This document shows, piece by piece, positions 19,376 to 28,009 of a stretch of DNA of 64,000 nt. The DNA comes from CAVPOO01 sp963707015. GTDB taxonomy: Bacteria; Pseudomonadota; Gammaproteobacteria; Thiohalobacterales; Thiohalobacteraceae. The stretch is taken from positions 16,843 through 80,842 of the forward strand of contig CAVPOO010000024.1 in the NCBI GenBank assembly GCA_963707015.1. Direction: 5' to 3'. The position numbers and the translations under genes were made by a program. The number at the start of each line of letters is the position of its first letter. The first letter of the stretch is position 1. The notes below the pieces were generated by a model, which saw only the letters and a list, made by a program, of their open reading frames with translations, made no database searches and was not told the DNA's origin.

Positions 19376-19544
19376 CTTCAATCTGATAATGACGCATGTT
19401 ATGGCCACGGAATCCACGGAAAAACACGGAAAGAACGAATACCCATTAGAATTGTTTCCATGTCCTTCCGTGGATTCCGTGGCTATAGATAACAATATTG
19501 CTGCTCAGCCTGATTTGTCAGCATCCGTCATTATCACCTTGAAG
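19376..19544. repeat. Nested palindromic repeat, family 2, copy 1
   Basis: Outer arms CTTCAATCTGATAATGACG and its near-complement ending CTTGAAG enclose an inner inverted repeat GCCACGGAATCCACGG / CCGTGGATTCCGTGGC. It begins 6 bp after the rhodanese stop. A second copy is at 57065. Confidence 0.75.
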
Positions 19545-19651
19545 GAGTAGTAGACCCAGTCCCACGCTCGGCCACCCGCTCGTGCGTTCCATCGAACCCG
19601 AACGCCGGGGGCCGGGTGAATCGTGCTATCCATCATTCGCAGGAGTCACTG

Positions 19652-20272
19652 ATGATCAAACAATCTTCCATGTCCGCCAGCCCCACCTGGGTTTCTCTGT
19701 GCACCGCCGCTGCCTTGGCCTGCCTTTCGCTGTCCAGCCACGCCGCCAGTCTCACGGCCACGGCCAAGATCCGCGGCTGCACCGACGCCGCGATTTCGGG
19801 AACCGCGATACTCACCGAGGTGCCGACGGACGAAGGCATCAAGGAAGTGACTATCCGTCTCGAGGTCGAAGGTCTGTCTGATGGCAGGCATGCGGTGCAC
19901 ATTCACGAGACGGCCGCCTGTGAGCCCTGCAGCGCCGCCAAAGGGCACCATGACCCCGGGCCTTTCGGGGAGACGCGTCCCGACAGCGCCGGCGACGAGA
20001 CGCCCGCAAAAGACATCAACCACCCGTTCCATATGGGCGATCTCATTAACATCGAGGTGAAGGACGGTAAGGGCTCGATGACGCATACGACCAACCGGGT
20101 CACGTTGTCACCGGGACGTCTGAGCCTGTTCGACTGGGACGGCAGCGCCTTCATCATTCATACCGGCGAGGATACCTACTGCGACGAGGAGAGTGATCTC
20201 AAGAAAGGCTGTGCGGGCGGCGCGCGCGATGCCTGCGGCATCATCCGGCTCAGTGCGCCCGTCGAGCACTGA
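19652..20272 (+). CDS. sodC: Periplasmic Cu/Zn superoxide dismutase
   Basis: A 206-residue SodC-like protein with a Sec signal peptide (to about AASLT, residue 33). Metal ligand positions are visible: HVH-type pair at H83/H85, bridging H99 or H100 in KGHHDP, H124 and H127 in HPFHMGD with D130 for zinc, and H170 in FIIHTGEDTY. Cys90/Cys93 and C177 could form the structural disulfide. It dismutates superoxide in the periplasm. The start is set by AGGAG at 19641 six bases before ATG 19652. The loop between bridging His and zinc site is longer than in E. coli SodC. Confidence 0.87.
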   Translation: MIKQSSMSASPTWVSLCTAAALACLSLSSHAASLTATAKIRGCTDAAISGTAILTEVPTDEGIKEVTIRLEVEGLSDGRHAVHIHETAACEPCSAAKGHHDPGPFGETRPDSAGDETPAKDINHPFHMGDLINIEVKDGKGSMTHTTNRVTLSPGRLSLFDWDGSAFIIHTGEDTYCDEESDLKKGCAGGARDACGIIRLSAPVEH

Positions 20273-20364
20273 GGCTTGCCTGCGGTCAACGCGTGTGCGG
20301 CGAGCGGGTCACCGGCTTCGTGGTCGACAACGGGCAGGGCGGTCTTCAGGTTCTCAGCATGCAG

Positions 20365-20396
20365 CAGAAAAAAAAACGGCGGCCCGAAGGCCGCCG
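20365..20396 (-). terminator. UUCG-type intrinsic terminator, minus strand
   Basis: Minus-strand RNA reads CGGCGGCC-UUCG-GGCCGCCG followed by nine U. It lies ~165 bp beyond the small Cys-rich gene at 20563 (minus) and after sodC on the opposite strand. It is one of eight copies of this hairpin in the window. Confidence 0.75.
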
Positions 20397-20562
20397 CTGC
20401 ATCTTTCCCTGACGAGGTCGGATCCCTGACACGTTTGTCGCTAGGATGCACGGCCTAGCCTACCGCCGGCTCGGCGGATGTATGTAGTATTTTTCGGAAA
20501 GCGTTGTAGAAGTTTGCCAGTGATTCCGCCCGGTGCCCAAACGGTTCCGGCCCCAGTTTGTT

Positions 20563-20793
20563 TCAGACCGCCCGCGCGTGCTTCACCGGACAGGAACAGA
20601 CGAACATGCTGGCATAGCGCGCCTTGTGCCGGCAAGGTTTTTTCTCCAGGCATCGGAGCAACTCGACGTCCCTGTCCAGAAAACGTTCGGTCCTGCATAC
20701 AGCCGAATCAGTCAGGCAAGCGAACTCGCGTTGGCACTGCGCGCTTTCCAGCGTGGCGGGGTCAATCCCGGGATGTTTCCTTCGAAGAATCAT
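20563..20793 (-). CDS. Small cysteine-rich hypothetical protein
   Basis: 76 residues with seven cysteines (around AQC, FAC, AVC, LRC, KPC, and FVCSC). The ATG at 20793 (MILRRKHPG) is preceded by GGGAGGA at the right distance, which supports translation. It has no signal peptide or membrane segment. The cysteine pattern suggests metal binding, but no family is assigned. Confidence 0.55.
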   Translation of the reverse strand: MILRRKHPGIDPATLESAQCQREFACLTDSAVCRTERFLDRDVELLRCLEKKPCRHKARYASMFVCSCPVKHARAV

Positions 20794-21040
20794 CGCCTTT
20801 CCTCCCATGATAAGCCGTGACTCGATGCGAGCGGGCAACTGCCGGCGCCGGCTGTTGCCCGGCTGCGGCCAGGGAGTCAAAGGCAACGACGGTGCACGCG
20901 CTCCCCGATGCTGAGCAGGTCATTCGCTTGGCTGTTATGACATCTGCAAACACCCGTCATCCCCTGGCGGCCGGCCATCGCCGCATCTTCGCCGATACTA
21001 CGCGCGGCCCTGCAGGCGGGCAATTGATCCAGGTTAAGGC
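20794..21040. other. Intergenic region
   Basis: No supported gene between the Cys-rich protein and the MITE; the following stretch 21041-21225 is the MITE and 21226-21374 is empty. Confidence 0.4.
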
Positions 21041-21225
21041 GAATGGCACTTACTTAAGCGGTTCCACAATCGATGTAGGGTGGGTTAGGCGCGCCGTTTG
21101 TGCCGTAACCCACCGGATGTGCCGGCAGGCACTCATTAAAAAATGCGTTGTGTTGCTTCGCAACGCCTGGTGGGTTACGCAAAAAGCGCTAACCCACCCT
21201 ACATTTCGACTTAAGTAGTGCCATT
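21041..21225 (+). mobile_element. MITE family 1, full 185-bp copy
   Basis: Terminal inverted repeats GAATGGCACTTACTTAAG (21041) and CTTAAGTAGTGCCATTC (to 21225) enclose subterminal repeats GTAGGGTGGGTTAG / CTAACCCACCCTAC. There is no coding capacity for a transposase. It has the same length as the copy at 18673. Confidence 0.8.
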
Positions 21226-21374
21226 CAGGTTAAGGCGCTGCGATGGTTTCGGATGTCCGGGACGGGTCCCGGCAGACTGTCGGCGACGGAAGGTGCCGGC
21301 GTAGTGCTTGAATGGATTAGTGGTGTCTCGCCGCCCGCAGCAGCCCGGAGGCAGCCGCAGGTCGGGCCTGCACC

Positions 21375-21926
21375 TCAATGCGCCGGGGGCGGTGGCGGGT
21401 CGTGCCGTTTGTGGCGATCGCGCTCCTCTTCGTCACGGCTATTTGCCAGGTCGGGAAAGCGGTGACGCGCATAGCGCGAGTGGCAGGCAACACACGCCTC
21501 GTTCAATTTGTAGAAGTAGAAGAGCACGGTGTCGATGTTGTGCTTCCTGGCGGCCTGAGAAAGCTGACAGGCGGAATGATGCAGAGCGTGGTCCAGTTCC
21601 TGAAATCTGGCCGGCAGAGACTGATGAAGCGCCTCGATCTGGGCATCTGAAAGCGCCTGCCGCATGATGTGGCTGTCGTGGATGTTGCGACCGATTGCCG
21701 CGATCCGTTCCCAGTTCCCGGATGAGATGGCCGGAATGAGGCCCATCACCGATTCCTGGAGCGCCTGCATCTCCTGAACCAGCATCTGACTGAGCTCCGG
21801 CGTCAGCTCCAGTTCCCGGCCTGCATCGGGACTTTCATCGTGCGCTGCCTGTTGCGCCGACGTCATGACCGGGACCAGGCACACGGCGGCGATGAACGCC
21901 AGGGCGGACTTTGGGAAGCGCCTCAT
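21375..21926 (-). CDS. Cytochrome c'-like periplasmic protein
   Basis: 183 residues: a signal peptide (ALAFIAAVCLVPVMTSAQQ), a predicted four-helix bundle and one heme site CVACH at 145-149 near the C-terminus, the usual position in cytochromes c'/c556. The protein then extends ~35 residues with a charged tail and PPPPP. It may bind NO or small gases, or carry electrons (family inference). The start at 21926 has GGGGGAG upstream; a longer frame to 22046 lacks support. Confidence 0.8.
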   Translation of the reverse strand: MRRFPKSALAFIAAVCLVPVMTSAQQAAHDESPDAGRELELTPELSQMLVQEMQALQESVMGLIPAISSGNWERIAAIGRNIHDSHIMRQALSDAQIEALHQSLPARFQELDHALHHSACQLSQAARKHNIDTVLFYFYKLNEACVACHSRYARHRFPDLANSRDEEERDRHKRHDPPPPPAH

Positions 21927-22383
21927 TTCTCCCCCGCCTCTGGCAAGGGCCGCGGCGCTGTTAACCGGAAGTCTGCGGGAATCTGATGGGTGTGATGCTG
22001 CATGACGTCTCCTCGGAACTTTGATCCGGCTGCCCTTCCGCCACACAGGGCGCTGCCTCGTGAATGCATTGCCCCCTGGCGATTGGTCACAGCGGCACCA
22101 GGCACTGCCAGGCGCAGGTCGACTGTTACGGCATTATCCACGCATCGGTGCCTGTCTTCCATGGGTAATCGCAGGTATCCACCCGTTTCAGGTAAGGACC
22201 CCGGGGCTTGTTTGCCGCGTTCGAGACGGCCAGCCTCGACGGGTGGCCTGAGTCATGATGTCTAGGTATTGGTCTGCGCATACCCTAATATCACCATCAT
22301 TGGCACGGCCTTAAAACAGGAACCCGCGAGGGGGCAGACCCTTGTCGCTCCTGGGCGACAGCAGGCGAGAAAGAGGTGAGATC
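21927..22383. other. Intergenic region between cytochrome c' and hemerythrin
   Basis: It must contain the divergent promoters of both genes. No coding frame with family support was seen. Confidence 0.4.
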
Positions 22384-22791
22384 ATGACACTTGTTCAACT
22401 GGGGAGCGACGCAAAGGTCAACGTCCGGGAAATCGATGCGCAGCATGAGCACTTGATCGCTCTGCTGAACCGGCTCCATGACGCGATGATGCGGCAGGAG
22501 GATACGGACACGCTCGGCCGCGTGTTATCGGAATTGATCGACTACACGCAGACACACTTTCGCTACGAGGAGCAGTTAATGTCAGAGTACGACTATTCCA
22601 GGTATGCGAGCCACAAAGCAGCGCATGAAAAACTCATGCAGCACATCGTGAGTCTTGCCGAGGGCTTTCGCAGCGGCGAGGTTCTGCTCTCTTTCGCCAT
22701 CATGGTCGACTTGAAAGGCTGGGCCATCACCCACATCGAGCAGTGTGACAAGCCGCTTGGCGCTTTTCTGAACGCCAGGAAGGTGTTCTGA
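22384..22791 (+). CDS. Bacteriohemerythrin
   Basis: 135 residues spanning a single hemerythrin domain. Di-iron ligands are visible: H21 (IDAQHEHL), H58 and E62 (HFRYEEQL), H77 and H81 (SHKAAHEKL), H117 and D122 (ITHIEQCD). It binds O2 (or NO) reversibly in the cytoplasm. Divergent from cytochrome c', with which it may share a gas-related role (inference). The start ATG 22384 follows GAGGTGAG. Confidence 0.9.
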   Translation: MTLVQLGSDAKVNVREIDAQHEHLIALLNRLHDAMMRQEDTDTLGRVLSELIDYTQTHFRYEEQLMSEYDYSRYASHKAAHEKLMQHIVSLAEGFRSGEVLLSFAIMVDLKGWAITHIEQCDKPLGAFLNARKVF

Positions 22792-22823
22792 TCGACAGCC
22801 CGTTGGCCGATCGGGCCGCGGGC

Positions 22824-23210
22824 CTAGAAATCGATCGCCCATCGGCACTCGAACCGTCCCGGATAGTCCGGTGCTGCCTGGTTCGGGCTGCTGTGCCCAT
22901 GTTCAGCGGCATACGCATCAACATGGGCCTGCAGGATGCCTGCCATTCCGGATTCGCAGTCATTGCGGGTCATAAACGCGCGCGCAGCGAGTCTGGTCCC
23001 GTCGTTGGCCCGCAGCCTGCCCTCATAGTGGAACCCTCGGAACGCGTGATAGCCAAATGTGGCTGTGCCTCCGGCCACGAAAACAGCGAGAAGCGCCGCT
23101 ATGATACGGTTACGGAAACCGGGATCTTCGATAACCGCAGCCACAACGGCTATTATGAGCGGCGGAATAACCAGGACAACATAGATCAATATGACGGTCA
23201 GGGGCTGCAT
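22824..23210 (-). CDS. Hypothetical membrane protein
   Basis: About 128 residues with two N-terminal hydrophobic helices (VILIYVVLVIPPLIIAVVAA and IIAALLAVFVAGGTATFGY) and a soluble C-terminal part with two cysteines (NDCESG, FECRW). No family recognised. The ATG at 23210 is preceded by GAGGTGGG; a GTG six bases upstream is possible. It converges on the hemerythrin gene. Confidence 0.55.
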   Translation of the reverse strand: MQPLTVILIYVVLVIPPLIIAVVAAVIEDPGFRNRIIAALLAVFVAGGTATFGYHAFRGFHYEGRLRANDGTRLAARAFMTRNDCESGMAGILQAHVDAYAAEHGHSSPNQAAPDYPGRFECRWAIDF

Positions 23211-23774
23211 GCCCACCTCGTGATCCCGGCCCGGCCCGCCAATAGTCTATTCTTTATTCAGGCCGGGTAGCGGCGTATTCCGGGTGTCCAATGGCCGGAA
23301 GCGCTGGGGGTGGGAGAGTGGGTGCCTCGCGCGCCTCGGCACACAGTGCGGCCAGAGAACGCTGCGGCGAGGGGTGCGGGCAGGGAGATCCGCCTGGCGC
23401 CGCAGGGAAGCCATCCGCAGACTGCAACGGCCCCGTTGCGCCCGCGCCGCCGGGCCTAAACGAGGGGCTGCGGCTATTCCTTAGGACGAATGACCTCGAC
23501 CAATTATGCGGGGATGCCGGTCAGGGAGGGGCCGAGGGGCTGCTGGGGCGCGTTGGATCGTAACTAGCTGACAAAGAATGCAAAAGAATAACAGCGTAGC
23601 TTGTCTGGTTCGGATATTGCCAGATTCAGAGTGGGAATTCAGCGGCCAAAGAATGCCTGATGGAGCGCTTGCCGGCTGGATTCCGGGCAAACAGCTGGGT
23701 TATGCTTGCCACGCTTCCGGCAACTCCGCATCCGCTTTACCGCTCTCAATTTCAGATCCTGGCGAGGGCAAATT
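23211..23774. other. Intergenic region
   Basis: A GC-rich stretch with Arg/Ala-rich chance frames around 23284-23563 and nothing recognisable. It precedes the tetraheme cytochrome. Confidence 0.4.
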
Positions 23775-24539
23775 GTGAACAAACTCCTTCCGGCCCGGGT
23801 GGCTCTGGCTGCCGGCGCCATCCTGCTGCTGGCCGGGGGACAGGCCGTGTCCGGCATTGCCAACACCAAGCACGATCTCGCCCAGCGAGCGGATACGACC
23901 GAAGAAATCTGTGTTTTCTGCCACACCCCCCATGGGGCGGTTACGCAGGCATCGGCGCCGCTCTGGAACAAGGGGCTCCGCGTCGGATCGTACCTGCCAA
24001 GCACCGGAACCGTCGGTATTGCGGTGACGCCCGGATCGGTGACGGTAGCCTGTCTGTCGTGCCACGACGGCGCTCAGGCCACAGACGTATTGATCAACGC
24101 CCCCGGATCCGGCGGCTACACGCCGCCTCCGGGCGCCCAGCTGGAGCCAGCCCGGTTCGAGCCGCTGACGGGCAACGACGTGATCTGTCAGCCGAACACC
24201 AACTGCGAGGGTCACCATCCGATCAGTGTCCAGTACGGAGGGGGTGGCGCGCTCGCGAGTGATCCGGACGGGCCGTTTACCGGTACGCTCGGCCTGCCCG
24301 ACTTCACCCCGCCGGTGAAGGCAACAACCAATAATGGCCTGGCAATCTGGTGGGTAGACAGTATCGTGGGTACGACGGGTACCCGGGAAAAGAGCGATAT
24401 GGCCCTGTATACGCGCACTGACCTTGGCACCGCGCAGCCCTTTGTGGAATGCGGCAGCTGCCACGACCCTCACACCGATGAAGTCAACCGGTTCCTCCGC
24501 AACGAGGACCAGATCTGCACCACCTGCCACGTGCAGTGA
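23775..24539 (+). CDS. Tetraheme c-type cytochrome
   Basis: 254 residues from GTG 23775 (preceded by GAGGG), with a signal peptide (VALAAGAILLLAGGQAVSG). Four heme motifs are CVFCH (46-50), CLSCH (93-97), CGSCH (226-230) and CTTCH (248-252). The TPHG after the first and DPHTDE after the third supply extra His ligands, and GHHPISVQY resembles the conserved DHPIS block of multiheme cytochromes. It is a periplasmic electron carrier of the c3/c7-like class; partners are unknown. It is a single gene. Confidence 0.82.
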   Translation: MNKLLPARVALAAGAILLLAGGQAVSGIANTKHDLAQRADTTEEICVFCHTPHGAVTQASAPLWNKGLRVGSYLPSTGTVGIAVTPGSVTVACLSCHDGAQATDVLINAPGSGGYTPPPGAQLEPARFEPLTGNDVICQPNTNCEGHHPISVQYGGGGALASDPDGPFTGTLGLPDFTPPVKATTNNGLAIWWVDSIVGTTGTREKSDMALYTRTDLGTAQPFVECGSCHDPHTDEVNRFLRNEDQICTTCHVQ

Positions 24540-24661
24540 CCGCCCCCACCGCGGGGAGCTGTTCCTGTTCGCGTTGATGCGATGAATTGAATGCGGGGCT
24601 CCCCGGTAGTCCGCGCCGCACCCCGTGCTGCGCGCTGTTGAGGCAATACCGCCCGGCAATA

Positions 24662-24688
24662 TAGAAGACGGCGACCCGAAGGCCGCCG
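24662..24688 (-). terminator. UUCG-type hairpin, minus-strand orientation
   Basis: Minus-strand RNA CGGCGGCC-UUCG-GGUCGCCG followed by UCUUCUAU. It is full-pairing only as minus-strand RNA (G-U pair). No minus-strand gene ends close by, so the transcript it would end is unknown. Confidence 0.5.
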
Positions 24689-24836
24689 TCCGACTCCTCC
24701 AACCTTGGTGTTTTATGTTTGTGGCCAACAGGAATTGCAATTGCCGAACCAGAGACGAGACCGCGCTAAGTGTCTGTTTGTTGGTGTGGCACAAGTCAAC
24801 GAGTGGGTGTTTCCTGCCACTGATGGCAGTGTCCGT

Positions 24837-24872
24837 CTGTCACACTGGCAGGCAGGCCTGCCAGTGTGACAG
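24837..24872. repeat. Perfect 17-bp inverted repeat
   Basis: CTGTCACACTGGCAGGC, then AG, then its exact complement. It is preceded by a second small hairpin CTGCCA-CTGA-TGGCAG at 24814-24829. It lies ~190 bp before the patatin gene. It could be an operator or a bidirectional hairpin; there is no T-tract. Confidence 0.6.
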
Positions 24873-25058
24873 GGCGAGGTGGGTGCTGGCAGCAATGCGT
24901 ATTCCTGGTCGTCATGCTCCGGCTGCAGCGATGCCGGCGGGGCGAGCTGTGGATCGACCCGTGTGGCCGTGCAGACACTATAATGGCGCAGGGAACCCTT
25001 CAGACGTGCCAGCCAGGGGCGTGGAGCCTTTTCCGGGAATTCAGGCAAGGAGAACAGG

Positions 25059-27935
25059 ATGATGCAAGGGAAGACCCGTACCGAGGCCGCTAGAATCGCC
25101 TATCCCGACGCGCTCAAACAGGCCGAAGCCGAGCTGCTCGGGCAGTGTGAGGCGAGAAAACCGGATGGCGGGCGACCTTACGAGCCTCAGGTTGGCGTCG
25201 CGCTGTCCGGCGGTGGTATCCGCAGTGCCACCCTGTGTCTGGGGGTGTTTCAGGCGCTGGCGAAGCAGGATCGTCTCGGCAAGATCGACTTTCTCTCGAC
25301 GGTGTCCGGGGGTGGTTATTTTGGTGCCTGCCTGGGACGGTTGTTTACCCGTGCCGAGGTCAAGGGCGTCGGCGACGTGCAGGCCATACTCAGCCCGACG
25401 CAGGCGAATCCCTCAAGCCAGGCAGCCGGTTCGGTCGCGCTGCCCGACCTGGGAGGCGGCAAGGTCCTGAAGTGGCTGCGCGAAAACGGCCGCCACCTGT
25501 CTCCCAACGGCGCCGGCGATCTGCTGCTCGGCCTGGCGGTGATTTTTCGCAACTGGCTGGCCCTGCATCTGGTGCTGCTCACCTTTGTGCTGATGGTCTT
25601 TCTTGCGGCGCAGTGCCTGCGAATCGCCCTCACGCTCAGCCTCGCGCAGCAATCCTGGTGGGCAGACATTTCGGGCTTGAGGGCCATCTTGCCCGGGGCG
25701 GAGACTCTTCTGTGGTGGAGCCCGTATGTGCTGGTCGCGGCGGCGGCGATTGTCTTGTGCGCAATCCCGGCCTGGGCCTACTGGATGGTGTGGCGCTGCG
25801 GCAGCGGGCGGCGTAAATGCGGCTTCAATCCACTGATCGGCATGTGGCTGGCAATCGTGCTGGGGGCGGCCGGGGTGTTCTATGTCTCTGCAGCGACCTG
25901 GCAGGGGACGCTGTTCGGGCTGGTCGCCATTATCGGCCTGCTGGCCTTTTTCGACTGGCTGTTCGTGAGGCTCAGGGTGAAGCACGATGAGGGCGGCAGC
26001 GACCCGGCCGAAAAGCCGTATTTCGACGATCTCTGGACACGGCACCGCCTGTCGCTGCATCTGAAGTTTCTCATGGTCTTGGCGGCAGGCCTCGCCGCCT
26101 TCGCACTTATCGATTCGATCGGCCAGACCATCTATGCGGTGATCAGTGATCCCGATACCACGCTGGGCACATGGCTTGCGGGCATCGCCTCGGTCACTGC
26201 CGGGATTGCGCTGGCCGCGCAGCGCATCGCCTCGACCTTCGGCGGACAACCCGGCGGCAAGCGCCTGCGGCCATCGCTGCAGATTGTTGCGACCCTCATG
26301 GCGCTGGTTTTGTTGACTTTGGTGCTGAGCATGGTGAGTGCCGTCTCGCATGGCGTTGCCTGGGAGTTCAAGGCACCGCTCGGTGTACCGCAGAATCTGA
26401 CCCGACCCGCGCCTGCAACGATAGAAAAGGGCGCCCTGGTCGACATTGCAGCGGGCCCGGAAGAATCAACGTTCAAAGTCGACATCCGACCCACCCCTGC
26501 ACCCGATGCCGAGGCCGAATCTCAGGGGGCGCGCGACAGCTGGGACGCACTCATTGTGCCCGCTCTGGCCTTCCTCATTACACTCGTCTTCAGCTGGCTG
26601 TTTGGTCGTACCTGGCCGTTTCTCAATCACTCGTCCCAGCACCCCCTGTACACCGCGCGGCTGATCCGCGCCTACCTGGGCGCCTCCAATCCGGAGCGGC
26701 TGAAGAAAGACGTCACGGTTACCCAGCTCATACCGGGTGATGACATCGACGCGGAGAAATACTGGGCAAGAGACGCTCGAGCGGACACGACCTTCAAGAA
26801 AGGTGCGCCTGTGCATCTGATCAACACCACCCTCAACGAGACCTTCTCGGGCCACTCCCAGGTCGAGCAGCGCGATCGCAAGGGTCTCGGCATGGCCATT
26901 GGTCCGGCCGGACTCAGCATGCACCGGCAGCATCACGTCGTCTACGACGGTCTGCCCGTCGACGGGCAGCAGAGGGCCAGGATATTTCCCGCCGACCCGG
27001 CCGTATTCCGGGTCTTCGATTATCGTTCGGAGGAACCCGGCGGCGCGACCCTGTTCACCGGCGAGCAGCTTTCGCTCGGCGAATGGGTCGGCGTTTCCGG
27101 GGCGGCGTTCTCCACCGGGCTGGGTGCGCGTACCCACCTCGGTCTCAGCCTGCTGGCCGGCTTTTTCAATGTCCGCACCGGCTACTGGTGGGACTCGCAC
27201 ATCACGCTGGCTGAGCGTGTCCAATACGATCCGCGAGCGGCGGGGAAGAAGTCGGTCGCGGGACGCGTATTCACCCGGCATTTTCCCGCGGTCAGCTACC
27301 TGATGGATGAATTCATCGCCCGATTTCACGGCCCCATGCGCGAGCACTGGTACCTGTCCGACGGTGGGCACTTCGAAAACATGGGTGCCTATGAACTCAT
27401 CCGCCGGCGTCTGCCCCTGATCGTCGTGGTCGACGCGGAATGCGATCCGGATTACAGCTATGAGGGTCTGGCGAATCTTATCCGCAAGGCACGCATCGAT
27501 TTCGAGGCCGAGGTCGAGTTCCTGGAAGAGCACGAGCTGGGCGGGGTCGTGCACCCGGAGCTGCGTCCGTATCTGGGCAGCCTGGCGATGTTGCGCCGGG
27601 GTACGGCCGAACACAAACCCTACGCGCGTGCCCGCGCAGCCCTGGCGCGGGTGCGCTATGAAGACGAGGCAGAAGCGGGATCGTGGCTGTTATACGTAAA
27701 ACCTGACTTGTGCGGCGACGAGCCGGCCGACCTGATCAAGTATCACCATGATCACCCCGATTTCCCGCAGGAAACGACTGCTGACCAGTTCTTCGATGAG
27801 GCGCAATGGGAGAGTTACCGCAAGCTGGGCGAGCATATGGCCGGCAAGTTGTTCAAAAAACCCGCCAAGGCACAGCCCGATCGCTTCGCGCCGTACGATT
27901 TCACACCGCCGAGTCACGATGGCGGCAATCCGTAG
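25059..27935 (+). CDS. Large patatin-like phospholipase with membrane segments
   Basis: 958 residues. The N-terminus has the patatin oxyanion loop SGGGIRS (50-56) and a nucleophile elbow TVSGGGYFG (Ser83). The catalytic Asp motif DGGHFENMG lies near 768. Between them are about eight hydrophobic segments (for example LVLLTFVLMVFLAAQ, VLVAAAAIVLCAIPAWAYW, LVFSWLFG), so the active site is assembled across a membrane insert. It would hydrolyse acyl lipids at the inner membrane. ATG ATG at 25059 follows AAGGAG. The elbow lacks the first Gly of GxSxG, a known patatin variant. Single gene. Confidence 0.8.
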   Translation: MMQGKTRTEAARIAYPDALKQAEAELLGQCEARKPDGGRPYEPQVGVALSGGGIRSATLCLGVFQALAKQDRLGKIDFLSTVSGGGYFGACLGRLFTRAEVKGVGDVQAILSPTQANPSSQAAGSVALPDLGGGKVLKWLRENGRHLSPNGAGDLLLGLAVIFRNWLALHLVLLTFVLMVFLAAQCLRIALTLSLAQQSWWADISGLRAILPGAETLLWWSPYVLVAAAAIVLCAIPAWAYWMVWRCGSGRRKCGFNPLIGMWLAIVLGAAGVFYVSAATWQGTLFGLVAIIGLLAFFDWLFVRLRVKHDEGGSDPAEKPYFDDLWTRHRLSLHLKFLMVLAAGLAAFALIDSIGQTIYAVISDPDTTLGTWLAGIASVTAGIALAAQRIASTFGGQPGGKRLRPSLQIVATLMALVLLTLVLSMVSAVSHGVAWEFKAPLGVPQNLTRPAPATIEKGALVDIAAGPEESTFKVDIRPTPAPDAEAESQGARDSWDALIVPALAFLITLVFSWLFGRTWPFLNHSSQHPLYTARLIRAYLGASNPERLKKDVTVTQLIPGDDIDAEKYWARDARADTTFKKGAPVHLINTTLNETFSGHSQVEQRDRKGLGMAIGPAGLSMHRQHHVVYDGLPVDGQQRARIFPADPAVFRVFDYRSEEPGGATLFTGEQLSLGEWVGVSGAAFSTGLGARTHLGLSLLAGFFNVRTGYWWDSHITLAERVQYDPRAAGKKSVAGRVFTRHFPAVSYLMDEFIARFHGPMREHWYLSDGGHFENMGAYELIRRRLPLIVVVDAECDPDYSYEGLANLIRKARIDFEAEVEFLEEHELGGVVHPELRPYLGSLAMLRRGTAEHKPYARARAALARVRYEDEAEAGSWLLYVKPDLCGDEPADLIKYHHDHPDFPQETTADQFFDEAQWESYRKLGEHMAGKLFKKPAKAQPDRFAPYDFTPPSHDGGNP

Positions 27936-28009
27936 CTGGGAGGGTCGCTGCGGTCCTCAGCTGACACCGGTTGAAGCCGGCTGCCGGCACCCACAGCCAT
28001 TCGCGCTTT

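Noticed and set aside
24837..24872. CRISPR repeat.
   Set aside because: Single palindrome with no regular repeats or spacers; no array exists in the window.
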